Shown: piece by piece, positions 29,101-38,683 of the stretch | Numbering within the stretch: position 1 is the stretch's first letter | Layout of the letters: each line of letters opens with the position of its first letter | Assembly (NCBI GenBank): GCA_965644315.1 | Contig: CBFFRQ010000077.1 | Location: 62,001 to 126,000 of the forward strand | Length of the DNA stretch: 64,000 nucleotides | Origin: Caecitellus pseudoparvulus | Lineage: Eukaryota; Bigyra: Bicosoecida | Direction of reading: 5' to 3' | The notes under the pieces: model-generated | Database searches by the model: none | The model's input: only the letters and a program-made list of their open reading frames with translations | Told to the model about the DNA's origin: nothing | Made by a program: the position numbers and the translations under genes

Positions 29101-32100
29101 GGTTTCCGGGTGTTGCCCCCCTCCCACTTGCAGGCGTACTTGGAGCAGGCTGCCGGTGCACCCCCCCCAGCAAAAGCCCCTCGTCGAAGCGAGGGGGGGG
29201 GCAGCAGTCGGTCTGAGGGGGGGTCAGAGGGGGCGCAGAGCCCCCCCTCGGCATGCACCGCCCACTCCCAAATCCTGCAGGCAGCTGACCGGCTGTACGG
29301 CGCGTGGAGCGGCGTGGAAGTGGAAGGGGCCATCGGCGGGGTAGGGGGTCTGCGGAGCTACACCCCCCCTTCACCCCCCTCCGCCCTCGCCGCGTACTGC
29401 CGCCTGGTGGCGGGGTATGGGAGGGCGGGAGTGGGGGATGCTGTGGAGGGTGCTTGGGCTGAGTGGACGCAGTGGGTGGAAGTGAACGGGGAGGGCTTGG
29501 GGGGGGTCAGCAGTGGACCCGCCCCCCCCCGTGGACACCCCCGCATGTCTGGCGGGAGCTTGGACTTCGACTGGCTGGGGCGAGGGGTGGCGGAGGGGGG
29601 GGGACACGGCCGCGCGCGGGGGGGGTCCAGCGCCACCCTCTCCTCCCTCGTCGCAGCCACGGCAGTGCAAGGCGGGGCTCTGGCCGGAACAGCGCGCGTG
29701 TTCTCACACGTCATCCCCGCCCTGCTCGCGTGTGGTCGCAGCGATGTGGCAGTGCGCATGCTGTGGCATGGGCTGGGCATGGCTGGGGCCGAGGGGGGGG
29801 ACAGGGCACCCCTCCCTCCCACGCCCCTGCGGTCGCCACCCCCCCTGCTGAAGGTCGGAGGGGGGGGCTGCAAGACTGCCCGGCAGGGCCTCTCCGCACT
29901 GCAGCGTGCAGCAGCCACCTGGGCGCCACTCACCCTCACCGTGCCTGCAGGGTGTTTGGGTCTGACGCTGGAGGAGCTGGGGCCCAAGGCGGAACACATC
30001 ACGCGGGGTGTTCTGACTTGGGCGAGAGCACGGGAGGGCGTCAAGGCCGCGAAAGCCTGTGGCGGGCAAGACCCTGCTGAGGCGTTGGCGGCGGCAGAGG
30101 CGGTCACTGCTGCGTTGCAGGAAAGGGATGGGCCCATGGCGGGCGCAGGGGGGTGTGGGGCGTGGGTGGCTGGGCTGAACACGGGGCACGCCCCCTCCGC
30201 TGCCGCGCAGGCGGGCGTTCGGGTGGGAGACGTGCTGGTGAGCGTGGATGGGGTGGAGGTGCTGCGCTGGCGCCACGGCCAGCTGCTGGAGACCCTTGCA
30301 AAACGCAGCACATCAGGCATGCGCCTGGTCGTGGCGCGGCGGGTGTCGCTGCATCGACGCGGAGGGCGGAGGGGGGAGGGGTGTGACACCCCCCCCCTCA
30401 CACCCCTCACAGGCTCCTCCTCCTCCCTGGGCGGCTCCAAGCGCAGTCGCTGCGGGGGTAGCCAGGAGGCAAGGGTGCAGCAAGTGCCTGGCGAGGAGGA
30501 GCGCATCGTGCTTGCCTCTGAAGCGCCAAGTGCCTCACACCGCCCGCCTCCACTGGATCCGTTCGCTCAGGCAGCTGGTGTGATGGAGGGTGGCGGGGAC
30601 AGTGGGGCGGTGCTGTGCTCGCCTGAGGGGTGTGCAGGGGGGGGTCAGCCCCGTCCTCCGCCGGCAAAAGCCCCCCCTGGCCCCTCCACCTCCCCCACCA
30701 ACATTCGAGCAGCCACCTTTGGAGTGAGCCTGGTGACGGGGGCAGGTGGCGCGTGTCCTTCGTGCGGAACCCCGCACTCCGTATTACGCTTGCTGGCCGC
30801 AGCTGCCAAGGGGGGCAAGGGGGAGTACACTCTGCCCTGCCCCGTATGCGGCAAGGCCTTCGCCGCACGCGTGCAGGTCACCCTGCCGGGGGGAGAGCCG
30901 GCCTGGCGCCTCATCCTGCCGCGTCACACGCTGCTGGCAGCGCTATCCAAGATCGGACCTGTGGCTGACCCTGCGTCGATGGCACAGACGGCGCCTGACG
31001 CACACGCCAACGTGCTGCTGCTGGTGCTAGCGGCTGACTTGCCGCGCAGCCCAGCACAGATGGGTCTGTTGCCCCCCCTCGACACCCCTGCCTCCCCCCT
31101 CGCCTCCCCAGGCGGTGGCAGCACAATTGGAAGCTTCACGTACCAAGGCTTGGGCACAGGTCGGGCCAGCAGTTTTGGCAGTGTGCTGAAACGCATCAGC
31201 ATGGGCGTGCCGGATGGCGCAAAAGGGCCAGGGAGTGACAGTGACGACACCAGCTTGGTCAGGGCTGACCTTGATGCGTTGCGGAGTCACTCCGCACAGC
31301 TGGCGAGTGAAGTGGACGCGCTTGGCACGGCAGTGCTGAAGCCAACCTTGGCGGGGCTGGCACGGCTGACCCAAGCTTACAAACACCAAACGCAGCAGGT
31401 GCGGGTCACCGAATGGCGCCGCCTGACAGCTCTGAAGCGCTTCGGGGACAGCGCGCCGCCTGTGTTTGTCGCAGTGCGCCTGCGCCCCCCGCGGTCAGCT
31501 GAAACGCACCATGGCGAAGCTGAAACCGGGGAGTCCCCTGTGCGTGTCCTGGACTCTCGCCGCCTGGCCGTCGTGACTCCGGGAGCTGACAAGGCTGCTG
31601 GGTACCGTTTCGACGCCGTGCTGCCCAGCGACAGCTCACAGGAGGATGTGTTCCGCACTGTGGAACACTTGGCGGTGTCAGCCCTGCACGGCGTCAACGG
31701 GTGCATGCTGGCCTATGGGCAGACAGGGAGTGGCAAGACACACACCATGTTGGGGGGTGACGGGAGGCATGGGATGCCCCTCCCCCCCTGCACACCCCTC
31801 ACCCAGGACCCCGCGCTGCCCAGCCCTCCCCCCCACCACGGCATGCTGCAGCGCCTGCTGTGTGCTCTCTTTTCCGCGCCCCGTGCAGAGGCAGCCGCCA
31901 CTGGCGTCCCCATCCACTTCACCCTTACAGTGGGTGCTGTGGAGATATACAATGACAAGCTGCGTGACCTGCTTGGGCAGGGAGGTGCGGCAGCCGCACC
32001 CCCCACCCTGCAGCGCCGCAAGACCCCCTCCGGTGCAGTCATCGTGGACGTCAAGGGTGTAGCGCTGCTCCCCGCATCCAGTCCGTCTGATGCGTTACGC

Positions 32101-33006
32101 CTGCTCGCCAACGCACAAGCGGCTCGCTCCGTCGCGGACAACGGCGTGCATGCCGGCTCCAGCCGGAGTCATCTGTGCCTGCTGCTGCACTGCACTTGCA
32201 GTCGGGGCGGTGGGGCGCCTGTCCAGTCCAAGGTCGTCGTGTGCGACCTGGCAGGATCTGAGCGCCTGTCAGCCACCAAGCTCCACGAGCGGGCACCAGG
32301 CACGGCGGCCCTGGGCGGCATGGGATCCCCCAGCGCAGCGGACACGGCCGCCAGCGCGCGCCTGCGAGAGGCGCAGAGCATCAACTCCTCCCTCACCGCC
32401 CTGGGCAACGTCATCTCAGCGCTGGGCAAGGCCAGCGGCAAGGGCGGCCACATCCCCTACCGTGACTCCATGCTCACCCAGCTGCTGCAGGACTGTCTGG
32501 GCGGTGCAGCCCGCTGTGCTCTGCTGGCCACCCTGTCTCCCGATGCGCGTGACGTGCCTGAGAGCATCTGCACCCTCAACTTCGCCCTGCGCGCCAAGAA
32601 CATCAAGGTCGCATCACTGCGGCCTGAGGCGGCCGTGGGCGCAGAAGCCAAGGCCAAGGCTGCCACCGCTGCGGCTGCCGAGGCGGCGGCTGCGGCAGAT
32701 GTGCTGGCAGAGCAGTTGGTGGAGTGCCAGCAGCAGTTGGAGCAGCTGCAAGGCGAGCATGCTGCGTTGCAGGCCGAGCATGCTGCGTTGCAGGCCCGGC
32801 GCCGGGACAGCGGCGGGTCAACCTCCTCCCGCGGCACCAAACGCAGCCGAGGCGACACAGCCGACACGCTTGGCAGTGACCTACCCGTTCAAGATGGTGG
32901 CACATTAGCGGCAGCTGCGGGCTCTGGCGCCCACCGCCCGAAGACGCCCCGCAAAACGCCGCGTTTCAAGTACGACATGAACGGGCGCCGGGTTGCGTTG
33001 CGGTGA
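26147..33006 (+). CDS. DENN domain-PDZ-kinesin motor fusion protein
   Basis: Exon 1 (26147-26445) joins exon 2 (26538-33006) over a 92-nt GTGCGT...GACACAG intron at phase 2, giving about 2255 residues. A uDENN-like start is followed by cDENN (LRLLFTCLPIDDILALWGAV, then LTWQHTCIPLLPPAM, about 190-260) and dDENN (FLEAMVTLVGDYDDHL, then VGTQAFLQFLEPR, about 455-515). A long Pro/Gly-rich region leads to a PDZ domain (about 1229-1371) and a Cys4 zinc-ribbon-like element (CPSC...CPVC, about 1504-1541). The kinesin motor (about 1738-2125) has GQTGSGKT, SSRSHL, DLAGSE and NSSLTALGNVI. A short coiled coil and basic tail end it. DENN modules are Rab GEFs and kinesins are microtubule motors. Some C-rich stretches may be unrecognised in-frame introns. 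Confidence 0.82.
30376..30408. repeat. 11-bp perfect inverted repeat around a C-tract loop
   Basis: GAGGGGTGTGA at 30376-30386 is the exact reverse complement of TCACACCCCTC at 30398-30408. The 11-nt loop is CA followed by nine C. It lies in the DENN-kinesin open frame just after the PDZ domain, and may belong to the dispersed C-tract motif family described under findings. Confidence 0.8.
32755..32796 (+). repeat. 21-bp tandem duplication in the kinesin neck coil
   Basis: Two identical 21-bp units sit side by side (32755-32775, 32776-32796), each encoding EHAALQA. The unit is one coiled-coil heptad, so the duplication adds a heptad without breaking the frame. Confidence 0.85.
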
Positions 33007-33211
33007 CTGTGCAACGCCAAAGGCAACATCCTAGCAAATACCACTCCCACAAACTCACACTGGTCCCTTGCCGCGAACGCACCTTGCTGCCTTGCGTGCT
33101 GCACCCGCAACCACCTGCACCCCTGCCACGTGTTGACCAGCGTGGTCACGCCTGCGCTTGGACACTGTACTGGCCTTCACGCCCACCCAACACACCTCCC
33201 CGAAGCTCACC

Positions 33212-33971
33212 ATGCGCGTCACGACCATGTTGCTCGCGGGTTTGGCCCTGGTGGCCCTGACCGCCACGACTGTGGAGGCACGGAAGAGCAAGGACCCCAA
33301 GGCGTGCGAAGGTGCGTGGTGCAAATTCCGCTCCTGCGCCAGAAGCACCGCAGGTTTTGGGCCACTGCCTGATCTCTGCATTGCGAAGTGGCTGCACATG
33401 GAAATGATGTCACATTTCTGTTTCCTGCGTGCACTGCCCGAGCTGCACGTGGCCACCTTGTAGCGCTACCAGACACGCCGCCCACCACGTGTGCGCAGTG
33501 TGCAAGAAGGTCGTGAATACAGTCCTTGACCGGGCAGGGAAGGACAACGTGAAGAACCAGGAGGTTGTGGAGGATGCCCTCACCTCCTACTGCAAGGGCA
33601 CTCGCATGGACAGCAAGGAGAACAAGCTGGTGCGTTGACGAGTGGGGGGCCCTGTGTCGCACCAAGTCACCCTTCACCCGCTTTCCCCCCTGCAGTGCTA
33701 CTACGTCACGCCCGTCAAGCGAACCTTCAGCAACGCAGTGAAGCTGGGCGCCCCTGTGGACCGCATCTGCAAGAAGCTGGCCCGCGACACGCCCGAGGTG
33801 TGCCAGCTGCGTTTCCCCGAGAAGCTGGACTTGAGCAAGACCGACCTGAGCAAGCTGCGTGTGCGGCAGCTGAAGGCCATTCTGAACGAGCGGGGAGTCA
33901 CGTGCGATGGCTGCCTGGAGAAGCGGGACTACGTCCGCCGTGTGGAGGAGACCATGCACATGGACCTGTGA
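33212..33971 (+). CDS. MANF: MANF/ARMET-family ER protein
   Basis: Three exons (33212-33311, 33499-33629, 33696-33971) join over GTGCGT...GCGCAG (187 nt) and GTGCGT...CTGCAG (66 nt) introns, giving 168 residues (animal MANF has about 180). Residues 1-23 (MRVTTMLLAGLALVALTATT...) are a clear signal peptide. The saposin-like N-domain shows ACEVCKKVVNTVL, LTSYCKGTRMDSKENKL and CYYV. Residues about 88-120 match the family's middle (VDRICKKLARDTPEVCQLRF). The C-terminal SAP-like domain has LSKLRVRQLKAIL and a CDGC motif at 147-150, the counterpart of animal CKGC. The last four residues are HMDL, resembling the RTDL retention signal of animal MANF. MANF acts in the ER lumen with BiP and in stress resistance. 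Splicing restores CEVC and CYY exactly. Confidence 0.92.
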
Positions 33972-34115
33972 GGGTCGTTTCAGTTGAAACGCCGAGAGAT
34001 GCAGCTGCCATGTTCCTGAGGTGCATTGCACAAGGGGCAAGGCTAGGTCGCAGCACGCAAATGCACTGACAACCCACCCAAGCCCAGAGGGGCGGACGAG
34101 CCCGGGCGCGGAGGC

Positions 34116-35306
34116 TTACTTGCTGCCCAGCGTGGGGAAGTCAGCAGCCTTGGGCGCAGCGGCACGGCGGGGCTTGCGGTCGCCACCCTCACGACGAGGC
34201 TTGCGGTCGCCATCGCGACGAGGCTTGCGGTCGCCACCATCGCGGCGGGGCTTGCGGTCGCCGCCCTCGCGGGGCTTGCGGTCGCCACCCTCACGGCGGG
34301 GGGGGCGGTAGTCGTCGCCGCCAGACTTGAAACGCAGCAGCTTGGGGTCCACCTGGGCGGGGGCGCGGGTCTTCTTCTTGCCGGCCTTGGCGGCGATGCC
34401 CGAGCCCTTCATCTGGGCCAGGTAGTCGTCGCCAGACGCCTCGGCCTTCTTGTGGGCCTTGCCGTCCACGGCCTCCGCCTCGGCCTTGGCAGCCTCCAGC
34501 TCGCCAGCCAGGGCAGACGCCTCCTTCTCCTGGGCGGTCTGCTTCAGGAAGGCGTCCAGAGAGACGTAGGAGTCCTCGGGCTCGGGCTCGTAGGGGGTGG
34601 CGGCGCCCTCGGCCTCCAGGTCCTTGGCCACATCAGCGCCCTCGGCAGCCTCGGCGACGGCCAGGGCGTCCTCAGCCTTGCCGGCCTTGGAGGCGGCGGC
34701 GGCGTCGGCGGCGGAGTTGCCCCAGCCACCAGCGCCAGAGCCACCACGGCGCACCTCGTGCCCACGGCCAGTGCCGGAGCGGCGGTCGTACTCACGGCCA
34801 CGGCCGCCACCGTTGCGGGGTCCACGGCCACCTCGGCGGCTGCGAAGGGGGGTGAGGCGTGGGGAGTGCGTTCCTGCCGTGTGGGAAGTGGCAGCTGATG
34901 TCGGTGCAGTGCAGTTCGTTCCGACACCACGCCAAGTGCACGCTGCGCCGCTGCCCGCCGCGCAGACGGGCAGAAACGCAGCCACAAGATTAGCATGCAT
35001 GCACCCTGCACTCACTCCTCACGGGTGCGCTCAGAGCGGCGGGGGCGGGCGGCGGCACCCTCATTCTGGGTTGCCATGGCAGTGCTGCCACCGCGGGGCT
35101 TGCGGGCTGGGAAACGCGGGGAGGCGGGGCGTGAGCGGGGACTGCAGGGCAGCATCACAGAACGTGGGCATTCACGCACAGCCAGCGGGCTTGGAGGAGC
35201 CCACGGGGCCTCGGGAAGAGGAGGCCTTGGCGGTGGACTTGGTCACCTGCGGCTGGCGGGGCACCTCATCGTCCGAGTCGTCCAGGGCGGCGAAGTAGTT
35301 GGCCAT
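34116..35306 (-). CDS. HABP4/SERBP1/Stm1-like ribosome- and RNA-binding protein
   Basis: Three exons, 35306-35180, 35106-35016 and 34839-34116, join over GTGCGT...TTCCCAG (73 nt) and GTGAGT...TTCGCAG (176 nt) introns, giving 313 residues. The start MANYFAALDDSDDEV is typical of the family. Exon 2 supplies ARPRRSERTREE, and exon 3 begins with an RGG-rich stretch (RRGGRGPRNGGGRGREYDRR). The conserved central block is EDSYVSLDAFLKQ. Five tandem GDRKPR units lie near the C-terminus, which ends AADFPTLGSK. Family members bind mRNA and occupy the mRNA channel of idle 80S ribosomes. The protein is low-complexity and highly charged, as expected. It is tail-to-tail with MANF, 144 bp apart. Confidence 0.85.
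34171..34306. repeat. minisatellite-like coding repeat (GDRKPR units)
   Basis: About five degenerate units of 21-27 bp share the core GCTTGCGGTCGCC on the plus strand and encode (G)GDRKPR(R) on the minus strand, within the HABP4-like gene. Units stay in frame and vary by one codon. Confidence 0.75.
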
Positions 35307-35800
35307 CTTGGAAGACGAAGCAGGGGGTTTGGTCAACAGCTGGGAGCCTAGAGGCTGAGCCTGCTGCCGAGCGAGCCGCGAGTCGGGGACTGCGCGGGCG
35401 TTCTGTGCTGCCTGCGGAAAATGCAGACGGCTGAACTGGAGTGTACTGACGGCAAGCAGAGCGCACCGCTGGCCGGGGGGAGGCAGCAGCAGTACAGGGG
35501 AGTGGACCGAGAGAGTTTGGATTGTTGTTAGAGCCGTCCTCTGTTCGAAATGCCCGACTGGCCGGCCTCGTCTCAGCGCCGGCCATCTGCAGGTGCGCAG
35601 CAATCGAAGGCGAGGCGCAAGCCTGGCACGAGCTGCACAAGCGCAAGGGCACAAATTCAATTGCTTGAGTGGAGCGGACACGCTATCGTCCACAGATTGA
35701 TCGCGCTCATGCTCGCCTGCCTCGTCGTCTGTCGGTACTGGGGCTTGCAACGTGCCGCCGACCAGCGCACCTGCGGCTTTTGGGCAGGCCAGCCAAGTCA
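35307..35800. promoter_or_regulatory. divergent intergenic region between HABP4-like and GT49 genes
   Basis: These 494 bp lie between two head-to-head start codons. They should hold both promoters and perhaps noncoding first exons. I saw no RNA gene, repeat or conserved ORF. An in-frame ATG at 35669 could extend the GT49 protein upstream. Confidence 0.45.
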
Positions 35801-37526
35801 ATGTCTCCCACGCAGCCATGCCGAGCTGGGCGGTGTGCTAGGCCACACATTGCAGTGGTCGTGCTGGCCATCTTAGTGTCAGCGACACTCACAGGCCAAG
35901 GGGCGGCCAGTGGCGGGCACTGGGTGCCGGCTGCGCTGCCGCTGGCTGAAGCCGTCTCTGGCGCTGCGTTGCTCAGCCGCCTCGCCAGCACGCCCCTGCC
36001 AGGCGACAGCGAGGTGCAAGTGAGCCAGTTCATCCGCACGCCGTCCGAGTCTGTCTGCATGCAGTCCCCTGACGTGCTCCTGGCGACACACTTGTCACCC
36101 GACAGGTGGCCCATGCTGCTCAGCCTGGCCGACGCTTGGCAAGGGTGCGTGCCCTACCCGCAAACCGCACAGCCCAGCAACGTGTTTGCACGTTCCAACT
36201 TCCTCACTCAGATGCTTGTCCGTCGCCGTGGTCCTCGCCTCGACGCAGCAGTTCAACGACACCCTCGCAGCGTTCGACTCCAACCCTGTCCGTGCGGCGC
36301 AAGCTCCGCTGCTTGTACACCCCTCAACGCACGCACACGACCCTGCACAGACACTCACACGATGGGCGGCTCTGCACGTCGTCGTAGAGCTGGGTGGCGG
36401 CAAGGACGCCCACGGCGGGCAGGCGCTCTACCCCTTCAACATCGCCCGCAACGCCGCTGGCATGTGGCCGCCCTCCACCGCCCTGCACGCCCCCACACCG
36501 CCCACACCCGCCATGCCGGCCGTGGAATCCGCCGCAAGCAATGCTTCAGAAGAGGTCTCCCCGCCACGCCTGGCCCTGCCGTCCCCAGCCTGGCTCCTGC
36601 TGCTGGACGTGGACACATTGCCCCTTACCAACGCACCGGCTTTCAGCCTCGCGCTGCGCCACGCCCAGGCAACAGCGCAAACCGGCCCAAACCCCACCAC
36701 ACGTGGCCTAACTGCCTTCATCCCCATGACTCTCCAGACGAAGCGCAGGGCTTCCGAGGCTCGCCTCTTGAAGGACCTGCGCCGGCGCGTGTCCGCCGCC
36801 AACGCTGGACTGCGACTGGGCAGCCTGCCGCCCTGCTGGCTGCACAGCCTCCCACCAGGCCTGGCAAGCGCCTTGGACGCACACAGCCCCACAGCTGCAC
36901 ATGTGCACCTGAACAAGACTGCCTTGGCCACCACCCTGCAGCGGGAACTGGAACCATTCCACGCGCAGGACTACCCGGCGGCGTATGTTGGCACCGTGGA
37001 CACCGCCGCCTGGTGGGCGGCAGACACCTGCGCACCACCAATCCCAGCCCGCTACACCCTGGACTTCGAACCGTACGCTGCAGTGCCCTGGCCCCTGCCG
37101 CTGCCCTTTGACGAGGCATACAGGGGGCACGGTTTTTCCAAATCAGATTGGTGGTTCCAGCTGTGTGCGGGGGCCAACTGCAGTCTGCACGTGCTGCCCG
37201 CTCCCGCCCTCCTCGCCCGCTGCAGCCTGGACACCGCCACGCACTCTGCCGTCCGCAATCGCCAGCAGAATTGGGGCCTCTTCGCGCAACGCCAGCGCCT
37301 GGCCAGAGCGGCCCAGGGCATCCACTGCCAGCCAGCTGGCCCCTGCACCCGTGTGGAGCCCACAGCGCCACCCATGCCCACGCCGACTGCAGAACCGACG
37401 CCCACACCCTCCCCGACGCAGCCCGATGCCGACGCTGCACCGGGTACGCGCAGGTCAGCTGGCATGCTGCGACGTCTCGCGGCGCTGCGTGAACGCTACA
37501 AGCTGCGGCAGGCAGGGAGCGGGTAG
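35801..37526 (+). CDS. family 49 (LARGE/B4GAT1-like) glycosyltransferase, type II membrane protein
   Basis: Exon 1 (35801-36144) and exon 2 (36212-37526) join over a 67-nt GTGCGT...CACTCAG intron at phase 2, giving 552 residues. ATG 35801 was chosen because a signal anchor (HIAVVVLAILVSATL, about 16-30) follows, as expected for a Golgi enzyme. The GT49 order is DVLLATHLSPDRWPMLLSLA, LSVAVVLAS across the splice, LYPFNIARNAAGM, a DXD-type motif in LLLLDVDTLPL (about 243-253), FEPYAAV and FDEAYRGHGFSKSDW. The last matches the family's F-E-P-Y and R-G-x-G-F-x-K blocks. The C-terminal tail is Pro/Thr-rich. Animal relatives add glucuronic acid or xylose to matriglycan; the acceptor here is unknown. 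Confidence 0.85.
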
Positions 37527-37836
37527 TGGGGAATGCCAGTGCACTGTAGCATCCACACAGATGTCAAATGCAAGGAGCTGCGCTTCTAAATCCTCATCGA
37601 CTGTGGACCCTTGTACATACATTGCTGGGCGGTGGCTGAGTGTGATTGGGTTTCAATGCTGTGCTTATCAGGTTGGGCGCACGTGCGAGCTACAGTTGGG
37701 AGGGAATGGCTAAAAAGTGGAGCTCTGGCATTAACCATCAAGTTCACTACATGCCCATCTTCTCACTGCCTGCCAGCTGTCCACCACATCACAGAACGGC
37801 GCGACAACGCGGTGGGCTGCTCAGGCTCAGGCAGGC
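37527..37836. other. intergenic region upstream of SRP19
   Basis: This 310-bp spacer between two plus-strand genes has lower GC than the flanking genes. It should hold the GT49 3' UTR and the SRP19 promoter. No RNA gene or conserved peptide was found. Confidence 0.4.
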
Positions 37837-38604
37837 ATGGCCAGCTCGGGGCCCTTCACGCCGTTGGTGGCCAAGGGCAAGGACGGGGAGGAGATCGACA
37901 TCAGTTCATGGGTGCAGGTGTACCCTTGCTACATTTCGGAAGATAAGCGCCGTTCGGAGGGACGCAAGATCTCCAAGGAGGACTGTGCCGGGTGTGCGTG
38001 GGAGCAGCGGAAAATGACCGCACGTGTCCTCGACTTTGCACGCTATCGCCACGATACCGCGCTCCTGCTTCGTTTGTTCAGGCACCCGTGTTCACATTGG
38101 GGACATTCTCGGGTCTTGTCAGGAGCTGTCTCTGCAGGCCTGTCCTGAGGTGCGTGAGCAGAGCTGCAGCGCAGCTCCGCTGGCTCGAAAGCGAAACGCA
38201 GGTGGCACGCCCGGCATTGCGCAACCTCGCAGCCCAACAAGAAACACCCTCGCGATTGGGGCAACTTCGGCAGAGTGCGTGTGCAGTTGAAGACACCAGA
38301 TGGCGCCTTTGCCAAGCCTGAAATCACGACCCGTATGTATGCACCCCCAGTATGGCTGTTTCTGGACCATCATGCAGCGATGCGCCCCTCCCGCCACTGC
38401 GCAGGCATGCAATTGTACCGCGCCATCGCCAAGGTGCTGCCTGACAACGCAAACAGGCGCGCTCGTCTGGAGCACATGGCAGCGCAGCAGGCTGCCGCCA
38501 AGGCTGCCGCAGCAGGGGGCGGCAAGGGCGCAGCGGCAGCAGCCACGGCAGGCACCTCCACCAAGCCCAAGAAGAAGAAGGGCCGCAAGAAGAACCGGCG
38601 GTGA
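37837..38604 (+). CDS. SRP19: SRP19, signal recognition particle 19 kDa subunit
   Basis: Four short exons (37837-37993, 38082-38149, 38233-38332, 38405-38604) join over introns of 88, 83 and 72 nt (GTGCGT, GTGCGT, GTATGT donors), giving 174 residues. All junction phases match. The product reads WVQVYPCYISEDKRRSEGRK, then TRVHIGDILGSCQEL, then PNKKHPRDWGNFGRVRVQLK, then ITTRMQLYRAIAKVLP. The last two blocks are the RNA-binding heart of SRP19. A Lys-rich tail (KPKKKKGRKKNRR) ends the protein, as in animal and plant orthologues. SRP19 binds helices 6 and 8 of SRP RNA and allows SRP54 loading in the nucleolus and cytoplasm. This is the most intron-dense gene here. Confidence 0.92.
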
Positions 38605-38683
38605 TGCGCCAATGTAGCAGCTTGTCCCACTCACACACGACCTCCACCCGCCGCACGCCTCTTGCATTGTCTTGCCGCCTGCT

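Noticed and set aside
34171-34306. CRISPR-like spacing of GC-rich repeats
   Set aside because: The units are degenerate, contiguous and coding (GDRKPR), with no spacers, in a eukaryotic gene.
35669-37111. 480-codon frame treated as one gene
   Set aside because: Only its first part (to 36144) belongs to the GT49 protein. Beyond the donor site it runs out of frame, while the spliced frame keeps the family motifs.
37994-38404. Unspliced SRP19 reading frames as separate small ORFs
   Set aside because: Each covers one exon only. The joined exons give a complete SRP19 with consistent phases.
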